A DNA stretch of 64,000 nt from a bacterium. Its GTDB lineage: Bacteria > Zhuqueibacterota > Zhuqueibacteria > Zhuqueibacterales > Zhuqueibacteraceae. Below are positions 60,958-64,000 of this stretch, one piece after another. The notes under the pieces were generated by a model. The model did not search any database, was not told the DNA's origin, and worked only from the letters and a program-made list of their open reading frames with translations. Each line of letters opens with the position of its first letter. Position 1 is the stretch's first letter. Made by a program: the position numbers and the translations under genes. The stretch lies in contig JAKLJX010000003.1 in assembly GCA_023150945.1 (NCBI GenBank), forward strand, positions 100,603 through 164,602. The letters are read 5' to 3'.

Positions 60958-62319
60958 GTGAACGTTTACAACAGCATCACCGAGGCCATCGGGCAAACGC
61001 CGCTCATTCGTCTGCAGCGGGTGACCGCGGGCCTCAAGTGCAAAGTCTACGCGAAAATCGAATACCTCAATCCCGGCGGCAGCATCAATGACCGCACGGC
61101 CTTGCGGATTCTGGAAAGCGCGGAGAAAATTGGAAAGATCAAGCCGGGCGGCACCATCGTCGAAGCCACCAATGGCAATGCCGGCGGCGGCCTGGCGATG
61201 CTGGCGGCGGCCAAGGGTTACCGCGCCATCTTCACCGTGCCCGACAAAACCAGTCAGGAAAAAGTGCGCATGCTCAAGGCGTTCGGCGCGGAAGTGATCG
61301 TATGCCCGACCGCCGTACCCGCGCATTCGCCGGAAAGCACGTTGGCTGTGGCGGAAAAGATCGCCAAAGAAACGCCGAGTGCCCTGTTCGCCAATCACTA
61401 CGCCAATCCCGAAAACCCCGAGACGCACTATGCCACCACCGGCCCGGAAATTTGGGAGCAAACCAACGGCAAGGTGAGCGTGTTTGTGTGCGGCATCGGC
61501 AGCGGCGGCACCATCTCCGGCGTCGGTCGTTTCCTGAAAGAAAAAAAGCCGGATATCAAGATCGTGGGCGTCGATCCGGTCGGCTCGATCCTGCGCGACT
61601 ATTTCTATTCGCGCCAGCTTTCCGCCAGCCAGCCTTATCTTGTGGAAGGCATCGGCAAAGACTCGATTCCCGCGACTTTGAATTTTGATTATGTCGATGA
61701 AATCCTGCCGGTCGGCGACAAAGAGTCGTTTGTGATGGCGCGGCGGCTGGCGCGCGAGGAGGGCCTGCTGGTGGGCGGCTCTTCCGGCAGTGCCGCGGTG
61801 GTGGCCCTGCGGCTGGCGCAGGAGCTGGCGGCCGATCAGCAAGTCGTCACCATCTTCCCGGACACCGGCTTGTATTATCTCTCGAAATTCTATTCCGATG
61901 AATGGATGAAAGAAAACCGCTTCTTCGATTTCGACAAGGCGTTGGTGCATCATTTGTTGGATTCGAAGAGCCGCAATCTGCCGGCGCTGTTGAGCGTGCC
62001 GCCGGACTTGACCGTGCGCGAAGCGCTGCAACGCATGGAAGAGCACAACGTTTCGCAGATGCCCGTCATCGAAGCCGGCATGAGCATCGGCAGCCTGGAC
62101 GAGAGCACGCTGCTCGGCCGCGTGCTGGAAGAAGCCGCGCTGCTGGATGAACACGTGCGCAGCGTGATGGAGGCCAGCCTGCCGGTGGTGCATCATGATG
62201 ACACGCTCGAACACGCCAAGTATCTGCTGGCGCGCGGCTATCCCGGCATTTTGGTGCAGGAGCAGGGCCAGCTCATCGGGATCATCACCAAGTATGATTT
62301 GATCAATTTCATTGCCTGA
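60958..62319 (+). CDS. Cystathionine beta-synthase-like protein lacking the PLP lysine
   Basis: 453 residues from GTG 60958 (GGGAG upstream). Fold-type II PLP domain (about 1-325) with AIGQTPLIRLQRVT at the start, then a CBS-domain pair (about 335-453, ending GYPGILVQEQGQLIGIITKY). The Schiff-base motif normally reads GGSxKDR; here it is NPGGSINDRTALR with Asn44 (AAT at 61087-61089). The TSGNTG motif is TNGNAG (EATNGNAGGGLAM). The phosphate loop CGIGSGGTISGVG is intact. Transsulphuration activity is therefore doubtful; the protein may be a pseudoenzyme or use another residue. It is isolated from other sulphur genes. Confidence 0.82.
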   Translation: MNVYNSITEAIGQTPLIRLQRVTAGLKCKVYAKIEYLNPGGSINDRTALRILESAEKIGKIKPGGTIVEATNGNAGGGLAMLAAAKGYRAIFTVPDKTSQEKVRMLKAFGAEVIVCPTAVPAHSPESTLAVAEKIAKETPSALFANHYANPENPETHYATTGPEIWEQTNGKVSVFVCGIGSGGTISGVGRFLKEKKPDIKIVGVDPVGSILRDYFYSRQLSASQPYLVEGIGKDSIPATLNFDYVDEILPVGDKESFVMARRLAREEGLLVGGSSGSAAVVALRLAQELAADQQVVTIFPDTGLYYLSKFYSDEWMKENRFFDFDKALVHHLLDSKSRNLPALLSVPPDLTVREALQRMEEHNVSQMPVIEAGMSIGSLDESTLLGRVLEEAALLDEHVRSVMEASLPVVHHDDTLEHAKYLLARGYPGILVQEQGQLIGIITKYDLINFIA

Positions 62320-62333
62320 ACGAGGCTGACACC

Positions 62334-62606
62334 ATGCCTACCTCCTCTGCGGGCGACGGCCCCCGCGGTTTCACCTTCGCCGAGAAGTGGATCATCTGGA
62401 GCGTGTTCTGCCTGCTGCTGGCGCTGAGCACGAGCCTGTGGCTGTTGCCCGCGCTGCTGCTGCTCTCCTGGAGCGGCGCCAAAATGCGCGGGCTTTTTTC
62501 GCAGCGCGCGGCCTGGCCCCGCTATGGCGCGCCGCTGTTGGCGTTGATCATCGCAGCGGGATTGCTGTGGTGGGCCGCGCGCGGGAAAATCCCCTTGACT
62601 TTTTAG
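62334..62606 (+). CDS. Small membrane protein of unknown function
   Basis: 90 residues with two hydrophobic segments (WSVFCLLLALSTSLWLLPALLL and YGAPLLALIIAAGLLWWAA) joined by a basic loop (GAKMRGLFSQRAAWPR). It has no known family. It begins 15 nt after the CBS-like gene and probably shares its transcript. The nuo promoter overlaps its 3' end. Coding character is moderate. Confidence 0.5.
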   Translation: MPTSSAGDGPRGFTFAEKWIIWSVFCLLLALSTSLWLLPALLLLSWSGAKMRGLFSQRAAWPRYGAPLLALIIAAGLLWWAARGKIPLTF

Positions 62607-62622
62607 GCAAAGAGTTTATATT
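62595..62622 (+). promoter_or_regulatory. Promoter of the nuoJKL genes
   Basis: TTGACT (62595-62600), 16 nt, TATATT (62617-62622), overlapping the stop of the small membrane protein gene. The nuoJ start lies some 220 nt downstream; the intervening leader shows no ORF I trust. Confidence 0.65.
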
Positions 62623-62845
62623 GCCAAACGTTTTGAATAAATCTCTGCGAATATTGTTGTTGTCAAACGCGACGCTGTGACGATGTTGGCTGTGGGAGCC
62701 GAAGACTCTTGTGCAAGAAGATTTGACCAACGTGCTGGTCTTGTAAGCAGAACGCGATCATCCGACATCCGTTTCCGACTCCCCGCAAAAGCCCCCGGTT
62801 TCTGAGGAAGCAGTCCCCCATTCAAACAATCTGATCAACATTATT

Positions 62846-63373
62846 GTGCAGCCGATTCTCTTCTATACGTTCGCAGTCATGGCGGTGGCCTCGGCGGTGG
62901 CGATGGTGTTGCATCGCAACCCGGTGTACAGCGCCATTTTTTTGATTGCGACCCTGTTTTCTCTGGCCGGCTTCTTCGTGTTGCTGAATGCGCCGTTTGT
63001 GGCTGCCGTTCATATCATCGTCTATGCCGGCGCCATCATGGTCCTGTTCCTTTTCGTGATCATGCTGCTCAATTTGAAGCGCGACCCGGCGCGTGAAGCG
63101 GGCAAGATCACGCGGCGCTTTCTCGGCACGGCGCTGGTGGTGGTGTTGCTGCTGGAAGTGAGCGCGCTGATCGGCGCAGCCTACTTCCTGTCCGGCAATG
63201 GCGGCAGCGGTGAGAATGCCCTGGTCGGCTTGGAGAGCGGTGTCAGCGGCAGCACGCCCAACATCGGGCGGGCGTTGTTTACCACTTACTTGCTGCCGTT
63301 CGAAGTCGCCTCGGTGCTGCTGCTCGTCGCCATGGTTGGCGCGGTGGTGCTGGCCAAGCGCAAATTCAACTAA
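62846..63373 (+). CDS. nuoJ: NADH-quinone oxidoreductase subunit J
   Basis: 175 residues, about five membrane helices. The N-terminus ([20 protein letters not shown]), [20 protein letters not shown] and [20 protein letters not shown], the last with the conserved pi-bulge-type motif, are typical of complex I subunit NuoJ, part of the proton-pumping membrane arm. The start is GTG 62846; there is no better ATG in front of the first helix. nuoK and nuoL follow. Earlier nuo genes (A to I) are not in this window, so the genes are either split or this is a partial cluster. Confidence 0.9.
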   Translation: MQPILFYTFAVMAVASAVAMVLHRNPVYSAIFLIATLFSLAGFFVLLNAPFVAAVHIIVYAGAIMVLFLFVIMLLNLKRDPAREAGKITRRFLGTALVVVLLLEVSALIGAAYFLSGNGGSGENALVGLESGVSGSTPNIGRALFTTYLLPFEVASVLLLVAMVGAVVLAKRKFN

Positions 63374-63435
63374 CGGCCGGCTTCCGGCCGCGGCCGGGAA
63401 TCACGACGACACCTCCCGGCCAGGAAGAGCTCAAC

Positions 63436-63735
63436 ATGCCCCTTGCCCACTATCTCATTCTCAGCGCGATCCTGTTTGCCATTGGCGTTGCCGGCGTGTT
63501 GCTGCGGCGCAACGCCATTGTCATTTTTATGTCGATCGAATTGATGCTCAACGCCGTCAACGTGACCTTTGTCGCCTTTGCGGCGCACCACGGCAGCCTC
63601 GAAGGCCAGATCTTCGTCTTCTTCGTGATGGTGGTGGCGGCCGCGGAAGTCGCGGTCGGGCTGGCGCTGATGGTTGCCATCTTCCGCCTGCGCGCAACCG
63701 TGTTTGTGGATGAACTGAACTTGATGAAATGGTGA
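63436..63735 (+). CDS. nuoK: NADH-quinone oxidoreductase subunit K
   Basis: 99 residues with three membrane helices, the normal NuoK size. [40 protein letters not shown] with the conserved membrane Glu, and [20 protein letters not shown] with the second conserved Glu are present. It is a subunit of the proton-pumping arm. AGGAAGAG precedes the ATG. Its stop overlaps the nuoL start by one base (TGATG). Confidence 0.93.
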   Translation: MPLAHYLILSAILFAIGVAGVLLRRNAIVIFMSIELMLNAVNVTFVAFAAHHGSLEGQIFVFFVMVVAAAEVAVGLALMVAIFRLRATVFVDELNLMKW

Positions 63736-64000
63736 TGCAAGACTACCTTTGGCTGATCCCGTTCTTCCCGCTGCTGGGGTTCATCGTGAACGGCCTGCTG
63801 GGCCGGCAGCTCGGTGAAAAGGGCGTCGGAATGCTCGGCGCCGGCGTGGTGCTCGCCAGTTTCCTCACCGCGGTTTTCATTTTCTTCGATCTCATTGCCC
63901 TGGCCCCGGACGCCCGCCTGATGACCCAGTCTCTCTATCAATGGATGGGCACCGGCGCGTTTGACATCGCCATCGGCTTTCGCATCGATCCGCTCTCGCT
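63735..64000 (+). CDS. nuoL: NADH-quinone oxidoreductase subunit L, partial
   Basis: The window ends after 88 codons. The visible part (YLWLIPFFPLLGFIVNGLLG, then FLTAVFIFFDLIALAP, and FDIAIGFRIDPLS) is the usual NuoL N-terminus: first helix, then the segment before the FRxDxLS motif. The ATG at 63735 overlaps the nuoK stop; the preceding GTG is an alternative. The 3' end lies outside the window. Confidence 0.9.
   Translation, partial: MQDYLWLIPFFPLLGFIVNGLLGRQLGEKGVGMLGAGVVLASFLTAVFIFFDLIALAPDARLMTQSLYQWMGTGAFDIAIGFRIDPLS

Overview
The window comes from a GC-rich, Gram-negative bacterium. Outer-membrane biology is evident: several lipoprotein signals, a Wza/SLBB polysaccharide-export protein, an AsmA-like protein, and an exported protein fragment ending in a PNPFN-type C-terminal sorting domain. 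Together with a long three-domain IspG and the alternative GlmU-like enzyme, this suggests a member of the FCB group, with a KSB1/Calditrichota-like lineage as my best guess. That placement is inference; no rRNA or tRNA gene is visible to confirm it. Several promoters share one form, TTGAC(A/T)-16/17 nt-TATATT, with 41326-41354(-), 52754-52782(-), 56022-56050(+) and 62595-62622(+) the clearest.

Layout. 0-10.3 kb: housekeeping and envelope genes (GlmU-like enzyme, exported DUF62 protein, ornithine-type aminotransferase, SLBB export protein, GH13 lipoprotein, CsgG/PEGA-like protein). 10.5-16.3 kb: an accessory island with four toxin-antitoxin-like loci, three copies of a non-coding repeat between them, and an AT-rich two-gene module (Mrr-N-like winged helix plus ApeA-like HEPN protein) that abuts a 5'-truncated sorting-domain protein. 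17.3-28.9 kb: AsmA-like protein with a DUF1318 lipoprotein, a lutABC set, a REP-like repeat cluster with a bidirectional terminator, an AlaC-type aminotransferase, a PAS histidine kinase and a C39-like peptidase. 29.4-33.2 kb: a second accessory patch with HigBA and a two-gene minus-strand unit in which a TIR protein and a caspase-like protein carry the same C-terminal DUF1566-like domain. 33.4-45.4 kb: AI-2E-family transporter, luxC and luxE homologues split by an inserted nucleotidyltransferase cassette, ispG, a broken MNT gene, a GH3 enzyme and two membrane proteins.

45.6-52.6 kb is a tight minus-strand operon: dapF, CHASE2-adenylate cyclase, GT9 glycosyltransferase, histidine kinase, and NtrC-type regulator. 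The kinase and regulator are linked by a heptanucleotide repeat array that can be read as a short coupling ORF. 52.9-60.8 kb: a BFN-PDZ lipoprotein, an unknown protein with a zinc-binding small neighbour, and an operon of two receiver-DUF4388 proteins whose phosphoacceptor Asp is Glu plus a GTPase-like protein without nucleotide-binding motifs. 60.9-64 kb: a cystathionine-beta-synthase-like protein lacking the PLP lysine, then nuoJ, nuoK and the start of nuoL.

The best candidates for something undescribed are the TIR/caspase pair with a shared sensor-like domain, the Mrr-N/HEPN module, the repeat-coupled two-component system, and the chain of degenerate signalling proteins. All functions are read from sequence motifs alone; no database search was run.
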